A stretch of 64,000 nucleotides of DNA from Streptomyces sp. NBC_01142. Lineage in GTDB: Bacteria > Actinomycetota > Actinomycetes > Streptomycetales > Streptomycetaceae. The notes below the pieces were generated by a model that was not told where the DNA came from, made no database searches, and worked only from the letters and a program-made list of their open reading frames with translations. The DNA is taken from positions 1,674,001-1,738,000 of the forward strand of contig NZ_JAPEOR010000002.1 in the NCBI RefSeq assembly GCF_026341125.1. The letters are read 5' to 3'. Shown piece after piece: positions 49,698 through 60,305 of the stretch. Numbering within the stretch: the first letter of the stretch is position 1; each line of letters begins with the position of its first letter. The position numbers and the translations under genes are program-made.

Positions 49698-50828
49698 TCA
49701 GGAGCCCACCCGCTCCGCGACCCAGCGGTGGAACGCGCCGATGTGGTGCTCGCTGGGCACCAGCACCCCGCCCGCCCGGTAGGCGCGCGAGTCCATCGCG
49801 GGCTGGGTGCGCTCGCAGGCGTCGAAGTCCTGGACGTTGACCCGGTGGAACAGTTCCACGGAGCGGGATATGTCCGCCCCGGAGTCGACGATCTCGGGCG
49901 CGTACAGCCAGTCGCACTCGACGACCGTACGGTCATGGCTCATCGGGAACATCCGGTGCACGATCACATGGTCGGGGACGAGGTTGATGAAGACCTGCGG
50001 TTTGACGGTGACGGCGTAGTAGCGGCGGTCCTGCTCGTCGGCGAGCCCCGGCAGCCGGTCGAAGCCCTCGCCGCCGTCGACGGTGAAGCCCTTCGCGCCC
50101 TCCGCGAAGGCCGCGCCGTGTCCGACGTAGTACTGGGCGGCGTATCCACGGGCGAACTCCGGGAGCACGTAGGTCAGTTCGGGGTGGATCGTGGCGCAGT
50201 GATAGCACTCCATGAAGTTCTCGACGATCAGCTTCCAGTTGGCTCCGACGTCGTAGGTGATGCGCTTGCCGAGGGCGAGGTCCTCGGTGCGGTAGCGCTC
50301 GATGGCCGCGGTGTCGCCGAGCCGCTCGACGACACCGCCCATGACCGACTCCTCGAAGGACGGCGGCTCGTCCGCCAGGCACACCCAGGCGTAGCCGAGC
50401 CACTCCCGCAGCGCGACGGTGCGCAGGCCGTACGCGGCGCGGTCGATGTCGGGCATCTTCGCCAGATTGGGCGCGGCGACCAGCCGCCCGTCCAGGTCGT
50501 AGGTCCAGGCGTGGTACGGACAGCGCAGCGTACGGCGGACCTCGCCCGCTTCCTGGGTGCACAGCCGGGCCCCGCGGTGCCGGCAGACGTTGAAGAAGGC
50601 TCGCAGCTCCCCGTCGCGGTTGCGGGTGATCACGATGCTCTCGCGCCCGATCTGGACCGTACGGAACGCGCCGGGCCCGGCCAGATCGCCCGAGCGCACC
50701 GCGCAGAACCAGAGCGACTCGAAGATCTTCTCCTGCTCCCGCGCGAAGAGCCCGGGATCGGTGTACCAGTGCCCGGGGAGCGTGGCGAGCAGGCTCGACG
50801 AGAGCGGCGTGGTCGGCGTGGTCGTCAT
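49698..50828 (-). CDS. Rieske (2Fe-2S) aromatic-ring-hydroxylating-type oxygenase, glycine betaine monooxygenase-like
   Basis: A 376-residue oxygenase alpha subunit. The Rieske cluster is CRH (Cys82, His84) and CPYH (Cys103, His106). The mononuclear iron site begins NWKLIVENFMECYHCATIHPEL. The RHO-type catalytic domain with FINLVPDHVIVHRMFPMS follows. With sarcosine oxidase and dimethylglycine-oxidase-like genes upstream on the same strand, the best guess is oxidative N-demethylation of glycine betaine (GbcA-like) or a related methylammonium. GGAGG eight bases ahead sets ATG 50828. No ferredoxin reductase partner (GbcB-like) is in the operon. Confidence 0.88.
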   Translation of the reverse strand: MTTTPTTPLSSSLLATLPGHWYTDPGLFAREQEKIFESLWFCAVRSGDLAGPGAFRTVQIGRESIVITRNRDGELRAFFNVCRHRGARLCTQEAGEVRRTLRCPYHAWTYDLDGRLVAAPNLAKMPDIDRAAYGLRTVALREWLGYAWVCLADEPPSFEESVMGGVVERLGDTAAIERYRTEDLALGKRITYDVGANWKLIVENFMECYHCATIHPELTYVLPEFARGYAAQYYVGHGAAFAEGAKGFTVDGGEGFDRLPGLADEQDRRYYAVTVKPQVFINLVPDHVIVHRMFPMSHDRTVVECDWLYAPEIVDSGADISRSVELFHRVNVQDFDACERTQPAMDSRAYRAGGVLVPSEHHIGAFHRWVAERVGS

Positions 50829-50842
50829 GGTGGCGGCCTCCA

Positions 50843-51997
50843 TCAGGCGGGCGCGGTCGCGATGCGACCGGGGTCGAAGAGCTCGATGGGGTGGTGCGTG
50901 GTGCCGTCCAGCGCCAGGTCGGCGAGGATCTCGCCGACCACGGGCACGAACTTGAAGCCGTGCCCGGAGAATCCGCAGGCGACGGTGACGGCACCGGTGT
51001 GTGCCGGGTGCCGGGCGATGACGAAGTGCTCGTCGGGGGTGGTGGAGTACATGCAGGTGGCGGCCTTGATGAAGGTGCCGGGCAGGGTCGGGAGGCAGGA
51101 CCCCAACTGCTCGGCCATCTCCCGTACTTCATGGTCGTGGACGGTGCGGTCGATGGTCTCGGGCGTGCAGACGGTCCCCTTGCGGAAGAACGCGGCCTTC
51201 GCGCCGCCGTCGGGTCCGTCGATGGCGGGGAAGCCGTAGATCTGGACGCCCGCCGCGTCCTCCCAGACATAGATGGGGTGCCGCTCGGGGACGTACGGCC
51301 CGGTACCTCCCTCGGGCTGGAACCAGTACATGATCTGCCGCTCGATGCTGAACGGCACCTTCAGGTCGGTGAGCAGCTGCGGCGCCCACGCACCGGGGCA
51401 GATGACCAGTTGGCCCGCGGTGTAGGTGTTCTCGGCCGTGTGGACGCGGACTCCGTCGCGGTACGGCTCCCAACGGGTGACCGGCTCCTCGAAGTGCAGC
51501 TCGGCGCCGCGCTGGGTGGCGAGCTGGAGGTGGGCGGCGACGGTGTTCTCCGGCCGCAGCAGCCCGGCCCGCGCCTCGTACAGCGCGACCTCGTCGTCGG
51601 CGGGCGTCAGCGTCGGGAAACGGTGGCGGATCTCCTTCGCGTCGAGCATCTCGTGCGGCAGGTCCCACTGCTCGGCGGAGCGCAGGGAGCCGGAGACGGT
51701 ACGGGACTCGGGCCTGCCGACCATCACCCCGCCGCACAGGGTGGCGATGTCGCGGCCGGTGTCCCGCTCCAGCTCCTCGTACAGCTCGTAGGCGCGCAGC
51801 AGCAGCGGGACGTAGGCGGGGTCCTCGAAGTAGGACTGACGGGTGATCCGCGAACCACCGTGGCTGGAGCCGCGGCTGTGCACCGGGCCGAACTTCTCCA
51901 GGCCCAGCACGCGCGCGCCACGGGTGGCGAGATGCGCGGCGGCGGCGCTGCCCATGCCTCCGAGGCCGAGGACGATCACGTCGTACGCGGGCGCCAT
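50843..51997 (-). CDS. Monomeric sarcosine oxidase / N-methyltryptophan oxidase family flavoenzyme
   Basis: A 384-residue flavoprotein. [30 protein letters not shown] is the FAD Rossmann motif, and [30 protein letters not shown] is typical of the MSOX/MTOX family. [19 protein letters not shown] carries the Cys expected to hold FAD covalently, and [22 protein letters not shown] the lysine that activates O2. It oxidises N-methyl groups of sarcosine or similar amino acids, giving formaldehyde and H2O2. AAGGG six bases before ATG 51997 sets the start. It is the middle gene of a betaine-type demethylation operon. Confidence 0.92.
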   Translation of the reverse strand: MAPAYDVIVLGLGGMGSAAAAHLATRGARVLGLEKFGPVHSRGSSHGGSRITRQSYFEDPAYVPLLLRAYELYEELERDTGRDIATLCGGVMVGRPESRTVSGSLRSAEQWDLPHEMLDAKEIRHRFPTLTPADDEVALYEARAGLLRPENTVAAHLQLATQRGAELHFEEPVTRWEPYRDGVRVHTAENTYTAGQLVICPGAWAPQLLTDLKVPFSIERQIMYWFQPEGGTGPYVPERHPIYVWEDAAGVQIYGFPAIDGPDGGAKAAFFRKGTVCTPETIDRTVHDHEVREMAEQLGSCLPTLPGTFIKAATCMYSTTPDEHFVIARHPAHTGAVTVACGFSGHGFKFVPVVGEILADLALDGTTHHPIELFDPGRIATAPA

Positions 51998-52008
51998 GTG
52001 TATCCCTT

Positions 52009-54477
<2,469 letters not shown>

Positions 54478-54526
54478 TCAACCCCCAGCTGTTGCGCTGT
54501 GCACGACGGGTTGCGCGATGGGAGAC

Positions 54527-54556
54527 ATAGTGGGAACGCCGCACGGTCACCGTCAA
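54527..54556 (-). promoter_or_regulatory. Predicted promoter of the demethylation operon
   Basis: Reverse-strand TTGACG (54556-54551), 18 bases, then CACTAT (54532-54527), pointing into the dimethylglycine oxidase-like gene. A CACAC-G-GTGTG palindrome lies about 15-25 bases upstream and could bind IclR. Confidence 0.45.
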
Positions 54557-54646
54557 GGGCTGAGCGTCAACACACGGTGTGATTTCCCTCGATGTAACAC
54601 CAGAGGGCGCCGCCGCGAGCCGCGGACCGCTGGCCGAAACAGACCG

Positions 54647-54712
54647 CCGGGTTCAACTCCCGTAGCCGCTGGGTTCAGCCCCTGTAGCCGCCGGGGTTCA
54701 ACCCCCGTAGCC
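54647..54712. repeat. Three tandem copies of the iclR 3' end including stop codons
   Basis: On the gene strand, GGCTACGGGGGTTGAACC (the true end), GGCTACAGGGGCTGAACC and GGCTACGGGAGTTGAACC follow at about 22-bp spacing. Each contains an in-register TGA. Confidence 0.85.
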
Positions 54713-55462
54713 CATACGGCGGGAGAGCTCTTCGGCCACCGCCATCGTCCGCTTGGCCAGCTTCGGCAGCAGTTCCTCGCCCATCCGGTAGGCGGGCCCG
54801 GAGACGCTGAGCGCCCCGGTCACCACCCCGTCGTGCGCGTACACCGGCGCCGCGACCGCGTTCAGCCCGATCTCCAGCTCCTCGACCGCGAGGGCGTACC
54901 CCTGCCCGGCGGCCGTGGTGAGCTGCGCGCCCAGCTCGGCGGCCGAGGTGACCGTACGCTCCGTGAACCGCTCGAGTCCGGCGGCGAGTGCCCGGTCCCG
55001 GGCGGCCACCGGGGCGTACGCGAGCAGGATCTTGCCGCTGGAGGTGGCGTGCAGCGGCGTGCGCCGGCCGAGCCAGTTGTAGGTTGTCACCGAGGCGGCC
55101 CCGCGGGCCTGGGCGACATTGACGGCCGCGTCGTCGTCCAGGATCGCGATATTGACGGTCTCGCCCACCTCGTCGGCCAGTTCACGACAGAGCGGTGTGC
55201 CCTCCTGCGAGATGTCGAGCCGGATGGCGGCGGCGCCCGCGAGGCGGAGCATTCCCGCCGCGAGGTAGTACTTGCCCCGGTCCTTGGACTGGGCGACCAG
55301 GCCGCGGTTCTCCAGCGCCCCGAGCAGCCGGAACGCGGTCGACTTGTGCACGCCCAGCTCGTCGGCGATCTCCGTGACGCCCGCCTCACCGTGCCGGGCG
55401 AGGCTCTCGAGCACGCTCACTGCGCGGTCCACCGACTGCACGGCGCTGGACTTTTCCGTCAT
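54698..55462 (-). CDS. IclR family transcriptional regulator
   Basis: A 254-residue IclR protein. The N-terminal winged HTH is SVDRAVSVLESLARHGEAGVTEIADELGVHKSTAFRLLGALENRGLV. The C-terminal ligand domain contains TVNIAILDDDAAVNVAQA, RRTPLHATSSGKILLAYAP and LNAVAAPVYAHDGVVTGALSVSGPAYRMG. GGGGG five bases before ATG 55462 sets the start. It lies upstream of the demethylation operon on the same strand and probably controls it in response to betaine or a catabolite. A CGTTG-N11-CAACG inverted repeat sits in its own promoter region. Confidence 0.92.
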   Translation of the reverse strand: MTEKSSAVQSVDRAVSVLESLARHGEAGVTEIADELGVHKSTAFRLLGALENRGLVAQSKDRGKYYLAAGMLRLAGAAAIRLDISQEGTPLCRELADEVGETVNIAILDDDAAVNVAQARGAASVTTYNWLGRRTPLHATSSGKILLAYAPVAARDRALAAGLERFTERTVTSAAELGAQLTTAAGQGYALAVEELEIGLNAVAAPVYAHDGVVTGALSVSGPAYRMGEELLPKLAKRTMAVAEELSRRMGYGG

Positions 55463-55478
55463 CCGTACCCCCGCATTG

Positions 55479-55499
55479 CGTTGCGTATCGCGCTCAACG
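55479..55499. promoter_or_regulatory. Inverted repeat upstream of iclR
   Basis: CGTTG-N11-CAACG is centred about 27 bases before the iclR start, a reasonable autoregulatory operator. GTTGCG motifs also occur twice upstream of the dimethylglycine oxidase-like gene. Confidence 0.4.
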
Positions 55500-55539
55500 A
55501 TGCACCATGTGCGTGCGCGCCTGCCCCATTGGGCGGAGG

Positions 55540-56229
55540 TTAACCGGGTCGGGTGGGGGTGACACTCAGTCCGCCGAGACCATTGGTGCGTACGGCGATC
55601 GACCCGAAGGGTGTACGCAATCTGAGCCATGCGCCCGCGGACAGCAGGGCAACGGGGACGCCCGGGCGCAGAAAGCCGAGCGACTGGGCGGCGTGCACGG
55701 CACGCAGCGGGAGCCCGGTCCCGCCGACGGTGCGCGACCAGATCTCGCGCCCGATACGGTCCCGCTCGCTGCGGGTGCGGCGCTCTTCGGGCAGCGCCTC
55801 GTCGCGGATGCGGAACTCGGCGACGGCGGCGGCCACAGCGCCCCGCATCGCACCCACCTCGGGCAGCCCGGTCAGCTCCCGCCAGCCGCCGCGGGGCGGC
55901 AGCACACCGGCCCACGGGGGCCCGGTGACGGCGGTGGGCACGGTGAACTCCGCCCCGCTCTCCCCGCCGATGGACTCCAGCAGCTCGCCCGCGGAGACGG
56001 TGACATCCAGTTCGACGGGGTCGTCGAGCCGCGCCGTACGGATCGCGAGCACCTCGAAGGAGGGCGGGCGCCCGAAAACGGCGAGGCTGTGTTCATTCCT
56101 GCCGGCGCCCCAGGCCTGAAGCCTGACCGCGGCGGCGCGATCGTAGTGGATCAACCGGGCGAGGAAGGCGGCGAGATCCTCCGCCTCCCTCGCATCGGCA
56201 AGGTGCAGACTCTGCACGGGCACGCTCAT
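55540..56229 (-). CDS. Conserved hypothetical protein downstream of thioesterase
   Basis: A 229-residue soluble protein of unknown function, of a type seen next to ettA in actinobacteria. SLHLADAREAEDLAAFLARLIHYDRAAAVRLQ and LAVFGRPPSFEVLAIRTARL open the chain. A Trp/Pro-rich centre (PPWAGVLPPRGGWRELTG) and an Arg/Glu-rich helical segment follow. The end reads WLRLRTPFGSIAVRTNGLGGLSV. There is no signal or membrane segment. The ATG overlaps the thioesterase stop (ATGA), so the pair is translationally coupled in the ettA operon. Confidence 0.8.
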   Translation of the reverse strand: MSVPVQSLHLADAREAEDLAAFLARLIHYDRAAAVRLQAWGAGRNEHSLAVFGRPPSFEVLAIRTARLDDPVELDVTVSAGELLESIGGESGAEFTVPTAVTGPPWAGVLPPRGGWRELTGLPEVGAMRGAVAAAVAEFRIRDEALPEERRTRSERDRIGREIWSRTVGGTGLPLRAVHAAQSLGFLRPGVPVALLSAGAWLRLRTPFGSIAVRTNGLGGLSVTPTRPG

Positions 56230-56669
56230 GCGACGAGAGCGCCCTCGTCAGCGTCGTCCAGGTACTCCTGGAGGAAGGATTTCTCCTCCGCGCTGATCCG
56301 GCGCGGGCGCTCGGCACTCATGTCGTAGGGCACGACGATGGTCGAGGCCCGCACATAGATCTGCGCGCCGGGGCCCTCGGCGTCCTTGACCTCGTACGCG
56401 ATGGTCAGCGACGCCGCGCCGATCTTCGTCACCCACGACTCGATGATCACCGGCTCGTGCCGGTGGACCAGCGGCCGCTTGTAGTCGATCTCGTGCCGTG
56501 CCACGACGGACCCGCCCGAGAACGACGGGGAGCCGTCCCCCGGCGCCAGCCGGAACATGAAGTCGATCCGCGCCTCTTCCAGGTAGCGCAGGAAGACGAC
56601 GTTGTTGACATGCCCGAAGGCGTCCATGTCCGACCAGCGGAGGGGGCAGCGGTAGATGTGGCGGGCCAT
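56226..56669 (-). CDS. Acyl-CoA thioesterase (4-hydroxybenzoyl-CoA/YbgC type hot-dog fold)
   Basis: A 147-residue single hot-dog domain. IYRCPLRWSDMDAFGHVNNVVFLRYLEEARIDFMFRL is the YbgC/4HBT signature with the catalytic Asp in WSDMDAFGHVN. HEIDYKRPLVHRHEPVIIESWVTKIGAASLTIAYEV forms the sheet. It likely hydrolyses acyl-CoA or acyl-ACP thioesters in the cytoplasm; the natural substrate is unknown. It starts seven bases after ettA and overlaps the next gene by four bases. Confidence 0.92.
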   Translation of the reverse strand: MARHIYRCPLRWSDMDAFGHVNNVVFLRYLEEARIDFMFRLAPGDGSPSFSGGSVVARHEIDYKRPLVHRHEPVIIESWVTKIGAASLTIAYEVKDAEGPGAQIYVRASTIVVPYDMSAERPRRISAEEKSFLQEYLDDADEGALVA

Positions 56670-56676
56670 GTCCGAC

Positions 56677-58341
56677 TCAGCCCCGGGTGAGCTTCTTGTA
56701 GGTGGCACGGTGCGGGCGGGTCGCGTCCGCACCGAGACGCTCGATCTTGTTCTTCTCGTACGACTCGAAGTTGCCCTCGAACCAGTACCACTTCGAGTCG
56801 CCCTCGTAGGCGAGGATGTGCGTCGCCACTCGGTCCAGGAACCAGCGGTCGTGGGAGATGACCACTGCGGCGCCCGGGAACTCCAGGAGCGCGTTCTCGA
56901 GCGAGGAGAGGGTCTCGACGTCGAGGTCGTTGGTCGGCTCGTCGAGGAGCAGCAGGTTGCCGCCCTCCTTGAGGGTGAGCGCAAGGTTGAGGCGGTTGCG
57001 CTCACCGCCGGAGAGGACTCCGGCCGGCTTCTGCTGGTCCGGGCCCTTGAAGCCGAAGGCGCTGACGTACGCGCGCGACGGCATCTCGACCTGGCCGACG
57101 TTGATGTAGTCCAGCTCGTCCGACACGACCGCCCAGAGCGTCTTCTTGGCGTCGATGTTGGCGCGGCTCTGGTCGACGTAGGAGATCTTGACGGTGTCGC
57201 CGACCTTGATGGAGCCGGCGTCCGGCGTCTCCAGGCCCTGGATCATCTTGAACAGCGTGGTCTTGCCCGCGCCGTTCGGACCGATGATGCCGACGATGCC
57301 GTTGCGCGGCAGGGTGAAGCTCAGGTCGTCGATGAGGACCTTCTCACCGAACGCCTTGGAGAGGCTCTCGACCTCGACGACGATCGAGCCCAGACGGGGG
57401 CCCGGCGGGATCTGGATCTCCTCGAAGTCCAGCTTCCGCATCTTGTCCGCCTCGGCGGCCATCTCCTCGTAACGAGCAAGACGGGCCTTGGACTTGGTCT
57501 GACGGCCCTTGGCGTTGGACCGGACCCACTCCAGCTCTTCCTTGAGCCGCTTCTGGCGCTTCTCGTCCTTGCGGCCCTCGACCTTGAGGCGCGCGGCCTT
57601 CTTCTCCAGGTAGGTGGAGTAGTTGCCCTCGTACGGGTGCGCGCGGCCGCGGTCCAGCTCGAGAATCCACTCGGCGACGTTGTTGAGGAAGTACCGGTCG
57701 TGAGTGACGGCGACAACGGCGCCCGCGTACTTCGAGAGGTGCTGCTCCAGCCAGTTCACCGACTCGGCGTCCAGGTGGTTGGTGGGCTCGTCGAGGAGCA
57801 GCAGGTCGGGCGCCTCGATCAGCAGCTTGCAGAGCGCGACGCGGCGCTTCTCGCCACCGGAGAGGTTGGTGACGGGCCAGTCACCGGGCGGGCAGCCCAG
57901 CGCGTCCATGGCCTGCTCCAGCTGGGCGTCGAGGTCCCAGGCGTTGGCGTGGTCCAGGTCTTCCTGGAGCTTGCCCATCTCCTCCATCAGCGCGTCGGAG
58001 TAGTCGGTCGCCATCAGCTCGGCGACCTCGTTGAAGCGCTGCAGCTTGCCCATGATCTCGGCGGCGCCGTCCTGGACGTTCTCGAGGACCGTCTTCGACT
58101 CGTCGAGCTTCGGCTCCTGCATGAGGATGCCGACGCTGAATCCGGGCGAGATGAACGCGTCACCGTTGGAGGGCTGCTCAAGCCCCGCCATGATCTTGAG
58201 AACGGTGGACTTACCGGCGCCGTTCGGGCCGACCACACCGATCTTCGCGCCAGGCAGGAAGTTCAAGGTGACGTCGTCAAGGATGACCTTGTCGCCGTGC
58301 GCCTTGCGCGTCTTGCGCATGGTGTAGATGAACTCAGCCAA
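56677..58341 (-). CDS. ettA: Energy-dependent translational throttle protein EttA (ABC-F)
   Basis: A 554-residue cytoplasmic ABC-F ATPase with two ABC domains and no membrane segments. The first domain has Walker A GPNGAGKST, signature LSGGEKRR and LLLDEPTNHLD. The linker region SKARLARYEEMAAEADKMRKLDFEE follows. The second domain has GPNGAGKTT, LSGGERNR and LLLDEPTNDLD. The arm and linker match EttA, which binds the ribosomal E site and gates translation in response to the ATP/ADP ratio. The start is TTG 58341, giving MAEFIYTMRK as in homologues; the Shine-Dalgarno is weak. Length is normal. Confidence 0.95.
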   Translation of the reverse strand: MAEFIYTMRKTRKAHGDKVILDDVTLNFLPGAKIGVVGPNGAGKSTVLKIMAGLEQPSNGDAFISPGFSVGILMQEPKLDESKTVLENVQDGAAEIMGKLQRFNEVAELMATDYSDALMEEMGKLQEDLDHANAWDLDAQLEQAMDALGCPPGDWPVTNLSGGEKRRVALCKLLIEAPDLLLLDEPTNHLDAESVNWLEQHLSKYAGAVVAVTHDRYFLNNVAEWILELDRGRAHPYEGNYSTYLEKKAARLKVEGRKDEKRQKRLKEELEWVRSNAKGRQTKSKARLARYEEMAAEADKMRKLDFEEIQIPPGPRLGSIVVEVESLSKAFGEKVLIDDLSFTLPRNGIVGIIGPNGAGKTTLFKMIQGLETPDAGSIKVGDTVKISYVDQSRANIDAKKTLWAVVSDELDYINVGQVEMPSRAYVSAFGFKGPDQQKPAGVLSGGERNRLNLALTLKEGGNLLLLDEPTNDLDVETLSSLENALLEFPGAAVVISHDRWFLDRVATHILAYEGDSKWYWFEGNFESYEKNKIERLGADATRPHRATYKKLTRG

Positions 58342-58611
58342 GAGAAACCGTCCGGCAGGAGGAGTGGGTGGGCAGATACACCCCATCTTGCCTGACCGCC
58401 ACCCCGCGAAGGAAACCAGTATGGCCGAGGGTCCATGACCTGGTCGTTCCTTGATCGCACTCGTCGTCGATCTGGCACTGAATGTCGCCATCGGTCACTG
58501 CCGGGCGGCTTGCACGGCCCAGGGACGGCCGGGGAAGCCGTCGGCAGAAGACACCGGGAAGCCGGCACCCGTCCGGTCAAGTCCGGTGCGGGCACACGTG
58601 GGGCGGCTGGG

Positions 58612-59193
58612 TCAGGCGGCGTGGCGGGCTGCCAGAGATCTGAGACGAAGGGCGTAGACCACCTCGACCACGCCCAGAACGATCAGCCAGAGGCCGGACA
58701 CCAGAGCGAGGGCCGCGAGCGAGCCGAACGGGAAGATGATCAGTACGACGCCGGCCAGGAGGGTGACGGCGCCGAGGAACACCTGCCAGCCGCGGGCGGG
58801 CAGCCCCTCGGTGGAAACCGCCACGACCACCAGCATGATCCCGCGGAGCAGCCAGCCGAATCCGATCCACAGGGCCAAGAGGAACAACGACTGTGCCGCT
58901 CCGCGGAAGCAGAGCAGTCCGAGCAGCACGCTCAGCGCTCCGGTGACGAAATGCAGCACCCGCATACTGCCGGGCACATGCGACCCGAAGGCGCCCGCCA
59001 GCTGAAAAGCGCCGTTGACCAGCAGGTAGACACCGAAGAGGGCACCGACCACCACCAGCGTCGCCTCGGGCCAGGCAAGGATGCAGGCACCCAGGGCGAT
59101 GGCGGCGATTCCGGCACCGAGGAGGACCTGCCAGGCGCGCTTGGCGAGGGTGCCGAGCGCGCCTCCTGATACATCGCCGGCAAGGGAGGTCAT
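58612..59193 (-). CDS. DUF308/HdeD family membrane protein
   Basis: A 193-residue integral membrane protein with six hydrophobic helices in three pairs: VLLGAGIAAIALGACILAWP, LVVVGALFGVYLLVNGAFQL, VTGALSVLLGLLCFRG, SLFLLALWIGFGWLLRGIML, VFLGAVTLLAGVVLIIFP and LVSGLWLIVLGVVEVVYALR. This is the HdeD/DUF308 pattern, linked to acid or envelope stress in E. coli and of unknown role in Streptomyces. AAAGG eight bases before ATG 59193 sets the start. It is divergent from a putative membrane-anchored protein gene. The 270 bases between it and ettA hold no recognisable gene. Confidence 0.9.
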   Translation of the reverse strand: MTSLAGDVSGGALGTLAKRAWQVLLGAGIAAIALGACILAWPEATLVVVGALFGVYLLVNGAFQLAGAFGSHVPGSMRVLHFVTGALSVLLGLLCFRGAAQSLFLLALWIGFGWLLRGIMLVVVAVSTEGLPARGWQVFLGAVTLLAGVVLIIFPFGSLAALALVSGLWLIVLGVVEVVYALRLRSLAARHAA

Positions 59194-59378
59194 GGCACCC
59201 GCCTTTCGTGCACAAGCCCGGTGACGTGAGGACGCACCCATCTTCTGTCGCTTCGGGCATCCCCGCACGGCAGGAGCTGCCGGTCGAGTGCGACCGCCCC
59301 CTTCGTGTGTCCACGGACAGTCCACAGGCCAGGGCCCGCATGCCGGTGCCCAGCAGGGAGTCTCTACACTCTGCCCCC

Positions 59379-60107
59379 ATGTCCTGGGACCCTCAGCGCA
59401 ACTACGGTGCGTACGGCGCAAGCGGCGCCGAGAGTGTGTACGACGCGAACCAAGCGAACGTCGCGGACGGCACCCTTGGCGTACACGCGGGGAACGGCGC
59501 CTACCAGGACGGTGGCGTCACCCCGGGCCCGCCGGCCGTGTACCACCCGAACGGCGATGGGGCCCAGGCTTATGACGGATACGTGGATCCGGCGGCGGCG
59601 CACGGGTGGCAGGAGACGGCGGCGACCGGTCACGGGGTTGTGCCTGACGACGTCGGGCACAACGACGGCTCGGTCTTCGTCGATCCATCGGGCCGCCGCA
59701 GCCGGCTGTTCCGCCGTGCGGTCCTCGCTGCCGCGGCGCTCTGTGCTGTCTTCATCGCCGTCGCGACAGCCGGATTCTTCAGTTCGGTGCCCTCCGGCGG
59801 CCCGCTGCCCTGGAGGCAGCAGGAGCGGACGCAGAAGCACTTGCAGAAGCAGGAACAGGACGGCTCGACGACGGCCACGGACCGGCCCGGCTCGACCGCC
59901 GGACCCACCGCCGCCCCGTCCGCCACGCCCGGAGGGTCCGCGAACCCGAACCCCTCGGCGAGCGCCTCCAAGACCGGCGGCGAGAGCAACGAACCCACCA
60001 CCGCGCTACCCACGACCACAGCCGCCTCCACCACGAGCGCGCCGGGCAAGGGGAACTCCGGCGACCACCCCGGCCGCGGCCAGGGATCGACCAAGGGACC
60101 CCGCTGA
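59379..60107 (+). CDS. Membrane-anchored protein with disordered Ser/Thr/Pro tail
   Basis: A 242-residue protein. The N-terminal about 105 residues are Gly/Tyr/Asn-rich and cytoplasmic by charge. One membrane helix (LAAAALCAVFIAVATAGFF) follows RRSRLFRR. The exported part is a Lys/Gln stretch (RTQKHLQKQEQD) and a long Thr/Ser/Pro/Gly-rich, probably unstructured and glycosylated tail. No domain is recognised. ATG 59379 has no Shine-Dalgarno, but TACACT ends eight bases ahead, suggesting a leaderless transcript. The intergenic DNA before it is shared with the DUF308 gene. Confidence 0.65.
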   Translation: MSWDPQRNYGAYGASGAESVYDANQANVADGTLGVHAGNGAYQDGGVTPGPPAVYHPNGDGAQAYDGYVDPAAAHGWQETAATGHGVVPDDVGHNDGSVFVDPSGRRSRLFRRAVLAAAALCAVFIAVATAGFFSSVPSGGPLPWRQQERTQKHLQKQEQDGSTTATDRPGSTAGPTAAPSATPGGSANPNPSASASKTGGESNEPTTALPTTTAASTTSAPGKGNSGDHPGRGQGSTKGPR

Positions 60108-60305
60108 GCGCACGACTCATCAACAAGGCAGCATGCGGCGGCCGGATGGAGGGTCAGACACCTCGGGCGGCACCGGCGGCATCCTCACAGCTCGACGGGC
60201 AGCGCACACGAGTGCTGACGGTAGAGGCCGGCCCCGGGACGCTCGGCGTGAGCCTGGCCTGCCGGGGCCTTCGTCAGCGCGGCCTCGCGTTGCGCTGACG
60301 CTCGC

